Shown in pieces: positions 8,301 through 16,960 of a stretch of DNA of 20,828 bases; the stretch's first letter is position 1; every line of letters starts with the position of its first letter. The DNA is from Chara braunii (Eukaryota; Streptophyta; Charophyceae; Charales; Characeae). The stretch spans positions 2,193,421 through 2,214,248 of the forward strand of contig BFEA01000144.1 of the NCBI GenBank assembly GCA_003427395.1, in the 5' to 3' direction. The notes below the pieces were generated by a model. The model saw nothing but the letters and a program-made list of their open reading frames with translations, was not told the DNA's origin and made no database searches. The translations under genes and the position numbers were made by a program.

Positions 8301-8712
8301 TTGACAACCCAAATAGTCCACCACTACCCGACTGGACAACCCTCGTCAAAATTTGGTAACAGATACACCCTCTAAAAAAAATTGAAAACCCAAACCACCA
8401 GTACTTGGCCCAGCTATCGGCCGTAGGAAAAAATAGAGCAGAAACGTTTCTAGTCGGATGAATTTGGGCGCTCCTGTAGTGGCCCGTACGTTTCCTAAAA
8501 CCATGGCTTGTTTACGGGCACGACTTTAGGAAGTACTGGTGGTTTAAGAAGATATCATGCACTGTTTAATCAACTGCCGAGAAGCTGCAGAGTACTCGGT
8601 TAGCGCAATAAAGCTGTGGTCTCACCTATCTCTCTCTCTCGAGTCTCTCCCCATTCCCTGAGCAACCCCTCCAACTCCTCATGTGGAGTAACATTCCCTC
8701 TAACCTACCAAT

Positions 8713-9482
8713 CCCTAGAGATGGCGATTCGGCCCAATCCCGGAACGGCCTGATTACAAATTTGCCATACACTTGTAACTTCGACATAGCAGGTCGAGAT
8801 CTCTCCCTTGAAATTTCAATAAAACTTCCCACAACACAGACCCTGCCACTCGTTGGTACAGGATGCAACCTGAGTTCCATGCAATCTTCCTGTATGGCAG
8901 ACTCTACAGCACAAGGAGGTCTCCTCTCCTCTTGCTCTCGCCAAGGATCTCTCCCTGAACGTCCAAGTGATGCTCCTACTCGATGGCTCACTCTCCACCA
9001 AGGAAAAGCTCTCTCCTACAAGCACTCGACACAACGGCGCGATTCCACTCCAAAAGAAACAGAAAATAACAACTAACAGCTGGCAATGTGATAGCCCTGC
9101 TACTTCAGCTATGGCTGTCTTCTTCACCACACAACTGTTATCAACCTGGTTGCTTGTTGTCAGAAGACCAACACTCGCACACGGACTTCCAGGTATGCCC
9201 ATACATACACAGAAGGAAGGGGAGAGGATGGGAGTATCACACCGCACAGGGAGAGCTAAACACAGCGGAAGACTTGACCATGCGATACGACAGAGAACAC
9301 TGAAAGTGCACTTCGCTCCACAGAATCCTCACAACCAGTCACAAAGGAAAGCCGAGTAGATCACATCCAAGAAACAATGAAGCAAAGATAGTCTGCACAC
9401 AGTTTACACACTGTTTATTAAGCTCAGAGTCTCGAATTGTCAGGAAAACCCCAGAACTATGGTGTGTTGCTCAGAATTGAGC
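8713..9482. other. No gene recognised
   Basis: Homology to the LINE ends near 8712. The following sequence has moderate open frames on both strands (for example 8681-9076 plus and 9247-8816 minus), but they overlap each other, lack recognisable motifs and show no splice-bounded exon pattern. It may be part of an unrecognised transposable element. Confidence 0.4.
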
Positions 9483-9782
9483 AGCGCTTCACTCCCAACC
9501 CTGAGTAACCACTATCTCTACCCCTAAGACCCTGAAACATCAAGCGCCACCCAGATACAGCCTCCAGAAGGCAGCGCCACCCTGAAACAGGCCTCTGAGG
9601 CCAAGCGCCTCTCAGAGAATGACGAAGAAGACCAGCGCCACAGTATCTGATGATGATGAAGTGCCGAATGACTTCCCGGGTGGAAGTCTGCAGCAGCGCC
9701 ACCTCTCCTGACAAGATGATCTCTGAGGAAGAAGCTGCAGCTATGGCTGCAACGCCACACACCCTGTAACCCTACTCCTGAG
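9483..9782. repeat. Degenerate 30-bp periodic array with AGCGCCAC core
   Basis: The core AGCGC(C/T) occurs at 9483, 9543, 9573, 9604, 9634 and 9695, with a variant ACGCCAC at about 9753. Spacings are 60, 30, 31, 30, 61 and about 58, all near multiples of 30. CTGA or CTGAG often occurs about 10 bases after the core. Sequence between cores has diverged strongly, so this looks like an old minisatellite. Open frames on the minus strand show the repeat as VSGWRCLLEAVSGWRLMF. Confidence 0.6.
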
Positions 9783-10507
9783 GAGGGTCCAGCAGGGCAC
9801 CAACTTCTCTCGCCTCCAGCAGACCTCGAGTAGCCCAGACCTATGAACAGCCCCGCGTGCTGTCAGAGTACAGGGTCAGTCCAAGCTATGGCTGACGCTC
9901 CGGAGGTCCGGCTATGTCCGTCTTCTTCAACGCTGAAGCTGTCACCACTTCCAGTTCACACGTTGCACAGCCACCGGACTGACTGGACCGACCGGTACCG
10001 TTTCAGTTTCGGCCTCTCGGCCTCTACCTACCCGTCTATAGGCTATAGGACCGTCTATCAGCATAGTCCCTTAGGGCCTGTCTGTCCTAGGGGTAGTCCG
10101 GGCCTGCTATTCGCAGTTAGGGTAGCTGTAGGTACTGTTAGTTAGTATCGGCCTGTTTTTCCCCGAATTTACAGATATGTCCCTCAAGAATTTTCCCTAC
10201 AGGTAGGTCTCTCAGTTAGCCCTCAGCCAAACAAAAATTACGAATCTATCCTACCTATAGTACAGCCTCAACGAGGGAGGCTACAGGCGACCAAAACCAG
10301 CAAGTCATTGCACAACGCCCTGCTTGATTTCCGCGAACCAGCACCACACCAAATGAATGGGCCTGCAAAAGCGAATTCTGTAGTTTCCCGGCCAGTTTTC
10401 CCCTGTTTGCCCTTGGAATCCTCAAGATAGCTTCCCTGACTCGCAATTACCGCACAAGTGGAACTAAGCATTTCGACTTTACGCACACATAAGAGCAGGT
10501 CTTCGGT
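9783..10507. other. No gene recognised; upstream flank of U6
   Basis: Sequence with many CCTA/TAGG and GGCCT short motifs between 10010 and 10255, then unremarkable DNA up to the U6 start. I looked for a plant-type U6 promoter (upstream sequence element near -70 and a TATA box near -30) in the last 100 bases and found neither. The nearest AT-rich string is ACACATAAG at about -20. Confidence 0.5.
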
Positions 10508-10525
10508 GTCCTTCGGGACATCCGT

Positions 10526-10557
<32 letters not shown>

Positions 10558-10604
10558 GGCCCCTGCGCAAGGATGACACGCATAAATCAAGAAATGGTCC
10601 AATT
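10508..10604 (+). ncRNA. U6: U6 spliceosomal snRNA sequence, probably a retrocopy
   Basis: All core U6 elements are present. They are a 5' stem-loop (TGTCC-TTCG-GGACA), the region TTAAAATTGGAACGATACAG, the ACAGAGA box that pairs with the 5' splice site, AAGATTAGCATGG including the AGC triad, the internal stem-loop CCCCTGCGCAAGGATGACAC, and the 3' part ending AGAAATGGTCCAATT. U6 forms the catalytic RNA core of the spliceosome in the nucleus. By recollection of land-plant U6, differences are few and lie at the 5' stem and 3' third. Two features argue against a working gene: the 3' end runs into at least 13 A instead of the T-run that terminates Pol III, and no USE or TATA box precedes it. A LINE-mobilised reverse-transcribed copy is the simplest reading. 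The 40-base assembly gap hides the end of the A-tract. Confidence 0.93.
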
Positions 10605-10617
10605 AAAAAAAAAAAAA

Positions 10618-10657
10618 NNNNNNNNNNNNNNNNNNNNNNNNNNNNNNNNNNNNNNNN
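10618..10657. other. Assembly gap (40 N)
   Basis: Forty N follow a poly(A) run of at least 13 bases; the true length of the missing sequence is unknown. Confidence 1.
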
Positions 10658-10800
10658 TAGCAACAGGTAAGGGCACAGGTGAAAGTCACACCAGGTCCCG
10701 GGTTCAAGCTCCAACATCGCACAGGCATAAAAAGTAACAGAATAGCCAACAAACAACAGCGACAGGTCCCGGGATCGAATCACGGCAGACTCCAATCCTC
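10658..10800 (+). mobile_element. tRNA-derived SINE fragment, possibly two box B units
   Basis: GGTAAGGGCACAGGTGAAAG followed by GGTCCCGGGTTCAAGCTCC (about 10697-10715) looks like the D-loop to T-arm part of a tRNA. A second box-B-like string, GGTCCCGGGATCGAATCAC, follows at about 10766-10784. The 5' end lies in the assembly gap. No complete cloverleaf can be drawn. Confidence 0.45.
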
Positions 10801-10844
10801 CTGACAGTGAATCCTCCTCCAGGGGAGCAATCAATGCTGATCAG

Positions 10845-11010
10845 GGGTACTTGGGCCATACGGAAGGAAGCGTGAGCGTGTGGTAACGTGTACTATGTTG
10901 TACTCTATCTTGAATTGCCGGGGAAATAGGAACCAGGCCGATGCTCCCCACCAGAATGGAAAAGGAGCCAGGACCATAAGGACCTCATTAAAAAAAAAAA
11001 GAAAAAAAAA
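10845..11010 (+). mobile_element. LINE 3' end with A-rich tail (5'-truncated copy)
   Basis: The sequence matches the 3' UTR of the minus-strand LINE (about 12870-12715) in the opposite orientation. Shared strings are ACGGAAGGAAGCGT, TTGCCGGGG, GATGCTCCCC, and GGAGCCAGGACCATAAGG followed by a G-interrupted A tail. No coding part is attached, so it is a severely 5'-truncated insertion. Confidence 0.75.
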
Positions 11011-11039
11011 AGGGAAGGTGAAATCCTTTCAAATTTTAC

Positions 11040-11277
11040 GTGTTATTATGTACTGAATCTACTGGTTAACGGGGTTTGGATGGAATTACCAAAAATAAGT
11101 CGAATTCTCAAATTCTGAAAATGATTCAAAACTCAAAAATTGAGTTTTCAACTAGGCAACCAGAGTGGCCCATAGTTTTTTTAATTTAATTTTTTTTGGG
11201 TACAGAATTTCGAGTGACCCTGAGGCAAAAGTTGTTCAGTTTATTTTTCTGCATAACATAGTGTGTTTTTTTTCGGA
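11040..11277. other. AT-rich spacer with 21-bp palindrome
   Basis: AAAACTCAAAAATTGAGTTTT (about 11132-11152) is a near-perfect palindrome. Otherwise this is AT-rich sequence without recognisable genes. Confidence 0.5.
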
Positions 11278-11304
11278 TTTTTTTTTTTTTTTTTTTTTTT
11301 TTAT

Positions 11305-11352
<48 letters not shown>
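11278..11352. repeat. Two long poly(T) runs (25 and 45 T)
   Basis: T25 (11278-11302), ATAAA, then T45 (11308-11352). They are probably poly(A) tails of minus-strand retroposons. Open frames encoding poly-Phe or poly-Lys here are artefacts. Confidence 0.95.
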
Positions 11353-11354
<2 letters not shown>

Positions 11355-11510
11355 AAGGAGCTTCCCTGGTCCTTGCACGGCCGGGCCACCCGGGAAAGGC
11401 GGCGGCTGGTATCCTAGTAAAATACAAAAAAAAAATCTTATTTCTTCTTTTTGTTTTTTTTTGGCCCGGCCGGGCATATGGTCCTGGGCCACTCCGGAAG
11501 CCTATGTAGT
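11353..11510 (-). mobile_element. Possible retroelement 3' end with GC-rich CCGG block
   Basis: On the minus strand GTGGCCCAGGACCATATGCC is followed by a GC-rich block and an A-rich stretch. This resembles the LINE 3' terminus (GGAGCCAGGACCATAAGGCC plus A-rich tail). A second GC-rich block and a poly(A) (the T45 on plus) follow further downstream. Confidence 0.4.
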
Positions 11511-11551
11511 TTCTTTTCTTTTTTCTTTTTTGAAGTTTTTCCTTTTTTTCT

Positions 11552-11669
11552 AAGGGCGATGGTCTTGAGGTATCATGACCAGCCCGAAGAAATTCAGAGG
11601 TCAGGTCTCTGCTTGTAAATAGTTACGCCAGTGTGCCATTCAACCACAAGGGCTGGGTGACTGACTTGG

Positions 11670-11670
<1 letters not shown>
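11552..11670 (-). mobile_element. tRNA-derived SINE
   Basis: Reading the minus strand, AAAGCCAAGTCAGTCACCC precedes a box-A-like GCCCTTGTGGTTGAATGGCAC (11652-11632). A weak box B follows. The 3' end, ATACCTCAAGACCATCGCCC, resembles the 3' end of the SINE at the right edge (ATGTCTCAAGGTCGTTGCGC). The leader GCCAAGTCAGT is shared with the element at 12640-12690. Confidence 0.5.

Positions 11671-11717
<47 letters not shown>
11671..11717. repeat. Poly(T), 47 T
   Basis: Forty-seven uninterrupted T, i.e. a poly(A) tail on the minus strand that lies immediately 5' of the SINE leader GCCAAGTCAGT. Confidence 0.97.
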
Positions 11718-11720
<3 letters not shown>

Positions 11721-11979
11721 GCTGTCTTCTCCTCGTATGGGGGACAGTTGTATTTTTTGACTACCCTATTTTCTTCTCTCATTACATGGCACTCTAGACT
11801 ACACCCTAAGCGCATCAAACGAGGACTATCTGTACACCACCGACCTGTAGAAGTAGGGACCAAGCTTAAATTTACTAGCCAAAGCTAAGCTTTCTCTAAG
11901 GCCATATGGGTCAACGCCTACCTATCTCTGCTCTGTGCGGGGAGCAGCACCCAAGCTCCTAACACCCGGCACGAGCTGG

Positions 11980-12206
11980 AAAAAATACTTCTACAACCAA
12001 ACAGGAGCTCCAAGCCAAGAGTCTCCTCTAGTGAACCCGAAGTATACCCCCAGGAGGTCGCAGGCTTGCCATAAAAAGAAAACGTAATAAAAAGATTCCT
12101 CGTTGCGAATCGAGGGATGGAAAGGAACATTGGGTATCGAACTTACGACCTCCCGAGTGTCACTTACGTGCGCACACCCACCCGATTGAGACACCCGGCC
12201 CCCCTA
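11980..12206 (-). mobile_element. tRNA-derived SINE
   Basis: On the minus strand GGCCGGGTGTCTCAATCGGG supplies a box-A-like region (12200-12181), and GTAAGTTCGATACC (about 12145-12132) a good box B. The spacing fits a tRNA with an anticodon arm in between. A body follows that includes the small hairpin CCTCGATTCGCAACGAGG. The 3' end is not defined. The flanking stretch 11718-11980 holds no recognisable gene. Confidence 0.55.
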
Positions 12207-12305
12207 CAGGCACCCCATGAGATAGCACTCTTTTCCCCCTAAAAATCCTCTTTGTATCCCTTGTGTGTTACAGCGCCTCATTTGTGCTTGCTAGGCTGGG
12301 GGACA

Positions 12306-12352
12306 CATGCTTGGGGTGTCAGCCTAACACGTGCTTGGGGTGTCACCTAACA
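12306..12352. repeat. Tandem pair, 23-24 bp
   Basis: ATGCTTGGGGTGTCAGCC is followed by GTGCTTGGGGTGTCACC; each is followed by TAACAC. Confidence 0.85.
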
Positions 12353-12514
12353 CGAACTAGAAGTGCACTGGAAAGGCTGACGGTTGACGGAGTAGAACCC
12401 ACCACCTCTCTTTTGCAACTAGTTTTTTTTAGTTGTAGCTGAAGTTGAGAGGTGAATGTCATTACACATGACTGACCTTAGGTCTGGACCCCACAGGCCA
12501 CTCCAGGCACCTAA

Positions 12515-12690
12515 GTCATTCCAATAACCTCTACCCACCGAGCCACTTCGAGCACCTACCGATCGAGCCACTCCAAACACCTTCCCACCGAGTCACTCCA
12601 AGCACCTACTGACCGAGCCTTCCAGACACCTACATGTCGAGCCACTCCTCAACCAACTGAGCTAGCCCGCTTGGGCAACTGACTTGGCTT
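12515..12690 (-). mobile_element. tRNA-like head with a 25-bp tandem box-A-like array
   Basis: On the minus strand GCCAAGTCAGTTGCCC leads into GGGCTAGCTCAGTTGGTTGA (12668-12649), a textbook box A / D-arm. Five to six 25-bp units follow, centred on GAGTGGCTCGGTSGGTAGGT. Unit starts on plus are 12515, 12540, 12565, 12590, 12615 and 12639. Each unit itself resembles a tRNA D-arm. A box-B-like GGGGTCCAGACCTAAGG lies after the array at about 12492-12476. The element lies next to the A-rich tail of the LINE on the same strand. Confidence 0.7.
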
Positions 12691-13087
12691 TTACTTTTCT
12701 GCATTTCTTTCGCTTTTTTTTTCTTTTTCTTTTTTTTTTTATACACAAAAACACGGCCTTATGGTCCTGGCTCCATATCCATTCTGGGGAGCATCAGTCC
12801 GGTTCCTTTCCCCCGGCAAGTCATCAAGTGTTCATACACCAACGCTTCCTTCCGTCTGGCCGAAGAACCCCTGAACAGCATTGACTGTCAGCTTGCCATC
12901 CCTCTAGGAATCCTCTCCGCTATTGCCAGTATTTGCTACCCTTTGCTGCCATATTGACTCTGTGAAAACAAGATTTATCAAGGACGGACTACTTGAGTTT
13001 TTCCATTCCTTTGCATGCTGTCGTCCCCTGAATTCTTCGGTGATCTGTTCCCTGTGAAACATCGGCTGCCGTATCTTGGACGCTCTT

Positions 13088-13426
13088 CTAGGCCCAGATT
13101 GGAGTTGGTTCCTCGTGCACCTGGGTATTCCGCTGAGAAACAGACTTGACCGAATTATGCCTCTCTTTCCATCTTAAAACCTGCCCATTCAGCCATGCCA
13201 CTTTGACACCTACCAACCAGACCCGTTTGAATTTGGCACGTGTCACCTGTTCTGTCTCCGGACTGTTTTGCATCCACAGTTTGACCTTCCTCCAATGACA
13301 CAGGATTTCCACTTCAATCATCTCTTTGGTTGCTGCCCACACTTTTTCCTGTGGATTCTTCGTGCCGTCCAGAGTTCTGCTGCATCTCTCTTTCCATATT
13401 GCCCAGAGCGTGACCTTGCGTACCAT
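13088..13426 (-). pseudogene. LINE ORF2 C-terminal end
   Basis: A frame starting KVTLWAIWKERCSRTLDGTK follows the cysteine region after a frame change near 13430-13510. 'LW.IWKER..R' is a usual C-terminal feature of plant LINE ORF2. The stop after PTPIWA at 13088 is probably the natural end, because the 3' UTR shared with other copies follows. Confidence 0.7.
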
Positions 13427-13513
13427 ACCGAACCAGATTTTTTCCGGCTTGTCAAGGTTAGAGGGTAAGTTAGTCCAGAGGAGCAGTTGAAGGGGGTGTT
13501 CTGGGACGGGAGA

Positions 13514-13711
13514 CTAGAATAGACTGTCCCATAGGGCTGCTGCTCTTGCCCAATAATCTGCAGCTTCTTTGCAGTTAATCAGGCAGTGTATCAAATCTTC
13601 CCGTTCTTGGTCTGAGCAAGCTGTGCAGACATCCGCGCTGGTTGGATCGTTCTTTCTTCTTCTAACATGTAACCACTGGTTGACCGGTAGAGCACGTACA
13701 TTATGAGCCAC
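13514..13711 (-). pseudogene. LINE ORF2 zinc-finger region (zf-RVT type)
   Basis: A frame with VRALPVNQWLHVRRR, then VCTACSDQEREDLIHCLINC and EAADYW. The spacing CxxC...HC....C matches the zinc-binding C-terminal domain of plant non-LTR reverse transcriptases (C-x2-C, then H and C). It is separated from the adjacent ORF2 parts by frameshifts on both sides. The copy at 8557-8616 retains the same motif. Confidence 0.75.
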
Positions 13712-13793
13712 TCCATGCTTCTGATTTTTATGGGTCTTATCGTTTTATAATTCTTCCATGGAATTTTTGCTATCAGGTCTGCCTCAGAACCAA

Positions 13794-14450
13794 TTAACTT
13801 GCACCATTTTCCTTTGATGATTGGTCTGGGTCCTTTGTTCTTAACAGCATTTTATATCCTCGCTTAGCTGTGTAATCAGAAATTTGGATTGGTGGTTTGG
13901 TAGTTCTGTTTCGGTCGAAGGGCCAAGCCCATTCTGAGGGGTCAAACTCAAGGTCTTGAATTGCTGTCCTTATTTGAAATATCTGTTTTGGCCAGAGTCC
14001 TAATGCTCTTATTTTACGGAGCATAAACACATTCCGCACTACTCTTTCTGGCTTGATATTCTGGATGTACAGCTCATCTGGCTTGGTCTTCAGGATCGGG
14101 AAGGATGTGAAGACATCTCTTGGACCTGAACCTGAGATTCGATGGGAAAATTGGTAGGCCCTCTCATGGGAGGTGTCTTGGATTAAGATTCCCCACTCAC
14201 CCGCTTTCCACGTGAATTCCTCCTTTAGTAGCTCAACCCAGCCCCCAGGATGCTCTGTATAATCTTTTGCAGGTTTTCTTCCCTGTGGTGGCAGCCTTTT
14301 AGCCGAGCTTTGATCTCGTTTTTGTCCAACCAGTTCTTCCTTTCCTCATTCCAGATGTCCCCTACTCGCCAGACCCCTTGTGTGATCCACGATAGCCATT
14401 TGTTGCCTCTGGCGGAGAGTGTCCAGGGGTGGTCTCCCTCATCTCTGATC
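13794..14450 (-). pseudogene. LINE ORF2 linker region
   Basis: This segment bridges the RT/thumb part and the cysteine region in at least two frames. One (about 14445-14230) includes NKWLSWITQGVWRVGDIWNE, the usual 'W....GVW.VGDIWN' of this region, and ends at a TAA. Another (about 14200-13794) includes YQFSHRISGSGPRDVFTSFP and later PIQISDYTAKRGYKMLLR, which precedes the cysteine domain in related proteins. Confidence 0.65.
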
Positions 14451-15358
14451 TAGGGGTTCCCAAAGAGAGGCTGCCTGAGCACTTCCTCTTTGGACCTGGG
14501 TTTGTTTCGTTTCTCAGGCATGATCTCTCTCCAGATACGTATAAGGGCCATCCAATTGGGGGGAGGTGTCTGGTTCGAAATTGGGGGGATGCGGCTTCTG
14601 TGTCTTCTCCTCCCTGATCTTGGATTCCAGTCTTTGTTCATGACCCAAAACAGTCCGGACACGTTAGTGGGGAACTCCGTTGGGGCCAGATTTCTGATGC
14701 TGTCTTGTCCTAGTTTGTTCCACGGCAATGATTGTTTGGTCAGTAGCTTAATGACCCACTTGATTTGCAGGGCTTTCGTTTCTTGTTTGGGGTTAATAAT
14801 GCCTAGTTCCCCCTGTGATGGTTTCCTTGTGATATAGTGCCAGTCTATCTTTGGAATGTAGTTCTCTTTGTTAGGGTTCCCTGACCATAAGGAGGCTCTG
14901 GCTTTCTTGTTTAGGTCTTTGATGGTCCGGTCTGGTATAGTCCAAATTGGGGCTATGTACCACATCATTGAGAATATGGAGGTGTTAATGGCAAGTGCCC
15001 TCCCCAATAGTGATGTAAATGCTTGATTCCACTTCCCCATTTTGTTGATTTGACCGGCTAGGAGATTCTGTGCCATCTGGGGAGCGGGGCCGTCCTTTGT
15101 CACTAGGATCCCCAAACATCTCGTTGGTTCCTCCGGTTTCTCCCAGGACATCTGATTCTCTGGTCCTTGAAGTTGTGGGATGGGTTCGTCGGATAGCCAC
15201 CACCCTATAGTCTTTACCCAATTAATCTTCATTTCTGATGCCAGTCTAAACGTTTCCATTGCTCTGACTAAGGCTGCCATGGACGAATTGGAGGCTCGTA
15301 TCAGCACCGTTAAGTCCTCCGCGAACAGGAAATACAACATGGTGTGAGGAGCCCACAT
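14450..15358 (-). pseudogene. LINE ORF2 RT catalytic box and thumb
   Basis: A 302-codon frame continuing the RT after a frameshift. It begins with the second catalytic box, MLYFLFAEDLTVLIRA. The usual F/Y-A-D-D is FAED, so the first metal-binding aspartate is glutamate (GAG at 15319-15317). Downstream come CLGILVTKDG, the thumb region NKMGKWNQAFTSLLGRALAI, SMMWYIAPIWTIPDRTI and FWVMNKDWNPRSGRRR. The frame ends at 14450, where the next segment lies in the same frame after one stop. The substitution suggests loss of activity in this copy. Confidence 0.85.
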
Positions 15359-16325
15359 TCATTTCAGGCAGTCTTTGGATAGAAGGGTCTTTACGGAGGA
15401 AAGAGGCTATGGCTTCCATTACGAATAAGAAAATAGGTGGTGCTAGTGGATCGCCTTGTCTTACCGACCTGAAGGTTGGGTAACCTTCAGATAGCAGACC
15501 ATTGATCTGGACGCAACTGGAGGCATTGTTGTACAAGACTCGCACCCACTTCCTGAAGTTGGGACCTACCCCCATTCTTTCCCTACTTGCCTCGAGGAAA
15601 TCCCAATTTACCTGGTCGTAGGCCTTTTCAAAATCGAAAAAAAGAATCGCTGTGCTGATGTTTTTTTCCATCACTTTCTTGGAAGCCTTGTTGAGGGTCA
15701 TTACATTATCCAAGATGTACCTACCTGGTATAAAACCCGACTGGTCTATGCGGAAGCATTTGTCTGTCACGTCCAATATGCGGAAGGCTAGGGCCTTGGC
15801 AAGTATTTTGTAGGGAAGTGTAAGTAAGGATATAGGTCTGTAGTTTTTTATGTCTTCTCGGTCACCCTTCTTATAAAGAAGTGTAATCACATTGGTACTG
15901 AGACGTTCGCCCATACCCCCTTTTTCCCAGCTGTCGTTACAGAAATTCGTAAGGTCCGATCCCAGTAGGGGCCAAAATTTCTCCCAAAATTCCTTTGCCA
16001 GTCCATCGATGCCTGGGGTCTTGATATTGTTCATGTTCTGGACTGCTAATTGAAGCTCTTCTATGGATAACGGTTTCTTCAGTTTGCTTGCTTGCTCATC
16101 AGATATCGTCCTGTCTAGGTATTGTAGCCTTTTGGATCTGGCCGCTCGAATCTGGGGGGGGGTGGTTGTTGGTGTTTTAGATAGATACAGTTCTTCATAG
16201 AAATTATTTGCGATCTCTAGCATCCCTTCACTGTCTGTGCAGGTTGCCTGCTGCCCTGATCCCTTCACTTTTTTTTTTTTTTTTTTTTTTTTGTAATAGC
16301 AGAAGGAGGCCTGGAATCCCTCCAC
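15246..16325 (-). pseudogene. LINE ORF2 reverse transcriptase, N-terminal two-thirds
   Basis: A 359-codon frame that starts within the element, so no true start is present. It contains IKTPGIDGLAKEFW, VITLLYKKGDREDIKNYRPI, SLLTLPYKILAKALAFRI, the catalytic box ILFFDFEKAYDQVNWDF and VRQGDPLAPPIFLFVMEAI. This order is that of L1-type non-LTR RTs, which copy element RNA at a nicked target. A run of about 8 lysines near the N-terminus is encoded by a poly(A) of 24 bases (16269-16292) and may be expanded. The frame is lost just before the second catalytic box, near 15345, and continues in the 15358-14450 frame. Confidence 0.9.
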
Positions 16326-16330
16326 ATCTC

Positions 16331-16960
16331 AACCCGAATTACTGGGGCCAAAAAAAAAAAACAGCTTCTGTCTTTGCTGGAAACCGGGTCCAGCGTCCCC
16401 TTAAACCAGCCTTAAAGTAACAACTGGACAAACGAAACTTTCAAGAGAAACAACAAGAGGTAGAGAAGCTACTCATCTTGATTACTCCATTGCAGTAGTA
16501 TGAGCTGTCTCATGGAAACGAAGATGTAAACTGCAGTCCATTTGGAGTATCATCTGTGGTTGGCAGCTGTAAATCTTCTACTTCATCCCACAGATGTTTG
16601 GAGACCAAGAGACCTCCGTGTACTGAAAAGTAGATCCATTTGAAAGAGGAACCCCATCGTGCTGTGAAACTTCTCCTGGCTAAGTGAGGGAGGGGCTCAG
16701 AGTTCCTGATTTTCCTCCACTCGGCCATTATTAGATTATGAACTGCATATTTGAATTTGTTTCTATTCCCTCTCTCCCCCCCGCCCCCTCCAATTTCTGC
16801 TCTTCCTTAGATAAGCGAGATCGGGAGGAGCACACCGAGGAGAGAGTACAGGAGAAGGATGTGGTGGTTCAAACCGCTAATGAACGTCATGAAGGACTTA
16901 CGGAAGGCAAAGAAGAAGGGGATTCTCAGGGGCATGCTGCAACTTGGCCGACCATACGAG
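16331..16960. other. No gene assigned
   Basis: Between the LINE and the next MITE. A minus-strand frame (16728-16510, with RWGSSFKWIYFSVHGGLLVS) looks somewhat protein-like but has no family I recognise. Whether it is an exon of the upstream methyltransferase gene or of another gene cannot be decided by eye. Confidence 0.3.

Larger units (their letters stand above)
7680..8712 (+). pseudogene. LINE ORF2 fragment (C-terminal part), decayed
   Basis: In shifting plus-strand frames this segment matches, in order, the minus-strand LINE ORF2 at 15040-13430. LGRALGIKK corresponds to LGRALAINT, APDRTISELKQKLRAYVWSG to IPDRTIKDLNKKARASLWSG, FWVMNKEGSPKTSKRR to FWVMNKDWNPRSGRRR, and, at 8557-8616, MHCLINCREAAEY to IHCLINCKEAADY of the zinc-finger region. 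Nucleotide similarity continues to about 8712 (AACTCCTCATGTGGAGTAAC). It lacks the reverse transcriptase core and is broken by a 28-bp duplication, stops and a long poly(C). It is a dead, truncated copy of the same or a closely related family. Confidence 0.8.
12714..16330 (-). mobile_element. 5'-truncated L1-type LINE (ORF2 RT to A-rich tail)
   Basis: This element contains, in order, the reverse transcriptase, thumb/connection, C-terminal cysteine region, 3' UTR and an A-rich tail (12714-12739, A runs broken by G). The apurinic endonuclease that normally precedes the RT is missing, as expected for 5' truncation. At least four frame changes inactivate it. The 5' boundary lies near 16300-16365, where poly(T) and poly(A) tracts flank a GGCCCCAG-containing segment. 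It shares 3' UTR sequence with 10845-11010 and coding sequence with 7680-8712. Confidence 0.85.

Noticed and set aside
8007-8359. Open frames encoding poly-Gly or poly-Pro
   Set aside because: They are translations of the poly(C)/poly(G) tract inside a dead LINE fragment.
8681-9359. Overlapping 120-143-codon frames on both strands
   Set aside because: They have no motifs, overlap in opposite directions and begin within LINE remnants; chance frames are the simpler explanation.
9483-9782. CRISPR-like array because of 30-bp spacing
   Set aside because: The repeated part is only 6-8 bases, the intervals lack a spacer/repeat structure, and the context is eukaryotic.
10900-10975. Plus-strand text resembling the start of a LINE endonuclease (ILNCRG)
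   Set aside because: The nucleotide sequence aligns better with the 3' UTR of the LINE at 12714-12870.
11186-11863. Open frames encoding poly-Lys or poly-Phe
   Set aside because: They are translations of long poly(T)/poly(A) runs next to retroposons.
16510-16728. Protein-like minus-strand frame with RWGSSFKWIYFSVHGG
   Set aside because: No family recognised, no convincing splice sites, and no link to the methyltransferase exons could be shown.
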